Below, piece after piece: positions 6,576 through 6,578 of a stretch of 6,578 nucleotides of DNA. The translations under genes and the position numbers were made by a program. Origin of the DNA: an uncultured Pseudomonadales bacterium (lineage in GTDB: Bacteria > Pseudomonadota > Gammaproteobacteria > Pseudomonadales > Porticoccaceae); contig CAJQJT010000152.1 of assembly GCA_905478725.1 (NCBI GenBank), forward strand, positions 1 to 6,578, written 5' to 3'. Numbering within the stretch: the first letter of the stretch is position 1; every line of letters starts with the position of its first letter. Below the pieces are notes generated by a model. It did no database searches and had not been told where the DNA came from. It saw only the letters and a program-made list of their open reading frames with translations.

Positions 6576-6578
6576 ATT

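Overview
The window carries a conserved bacterial protein-quality-control cluster, all on the minus strand. Read in the direction of transcription (high to low coordinates) it contains tRNA-Leu(UAG), tig (trigger factor), clpP, clpX, lon and the start of an HU-type gene (hupB-like) that runs off the left edge. The order tig-clpP-clpX-lon-hupB is the classic gammaproteobacterial arrangement. The proteins look closest to gammaproteobacterial versions, and the moderate GC content and residue choices would fit a marine gammaproteobacterium. That placement is an impression from the protein sequences and was not tested by phylogeny. I see no mobile element, CRISPR array, prophage gene, frameshift or foreign-looking gene.

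Layout: tRNA-Leu (6491-6575) sits 31 bases upstream of tig (5146-6459) with no terminator between them. A 126-base gap with a 9-bp stem-loop separates tig from clpP (4378-5019). A 68-base gap with a 7-bp stem-loop separates clpP from clpX (3023-4309). A compact bidirectional intrinsic terminator (2955-2982) closes the tig-clpP-clpX unit. After it comes a separate lon control region (about 2785-2950) with an imperfect tandem repeat, a promoter-like pair whose -10 region also resembles a heat-shock sigma factor element, and a perfect 8-bp stem-loop just before the lon ribosome binding site. lon (370-2784) is followed by a 165-base gap holding a good extended -10 promoter for the HU gene and an inverted repeat that straddles its -35 element.

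The genes work as a set. Trigger factor meets nascent chains at the ribosome exit tunnel. ClpX unfolds tagged substrates and feeds them to the ClpP chamber. Lon degrades misfolded and regulatory proteins on its own. HU is a nucleoid protein and, in E. coli, a known Lon substrate. All catalytic and ligand-binding residues I checked in Lon, ClpX and ClpP are intact, so these should be functional housekeeping genes. I did not find a new biological system here. What merits a second look is regulatory: the lon leader and its upstream repeat, the HU promoter operator-like repeat, the intercistronic stem-loops, two start-codon issues (GTG for HU, and a TTG versus ATG choice for clpP), and a G-U pair at the end of the tRNA-Leu acceptor stem.
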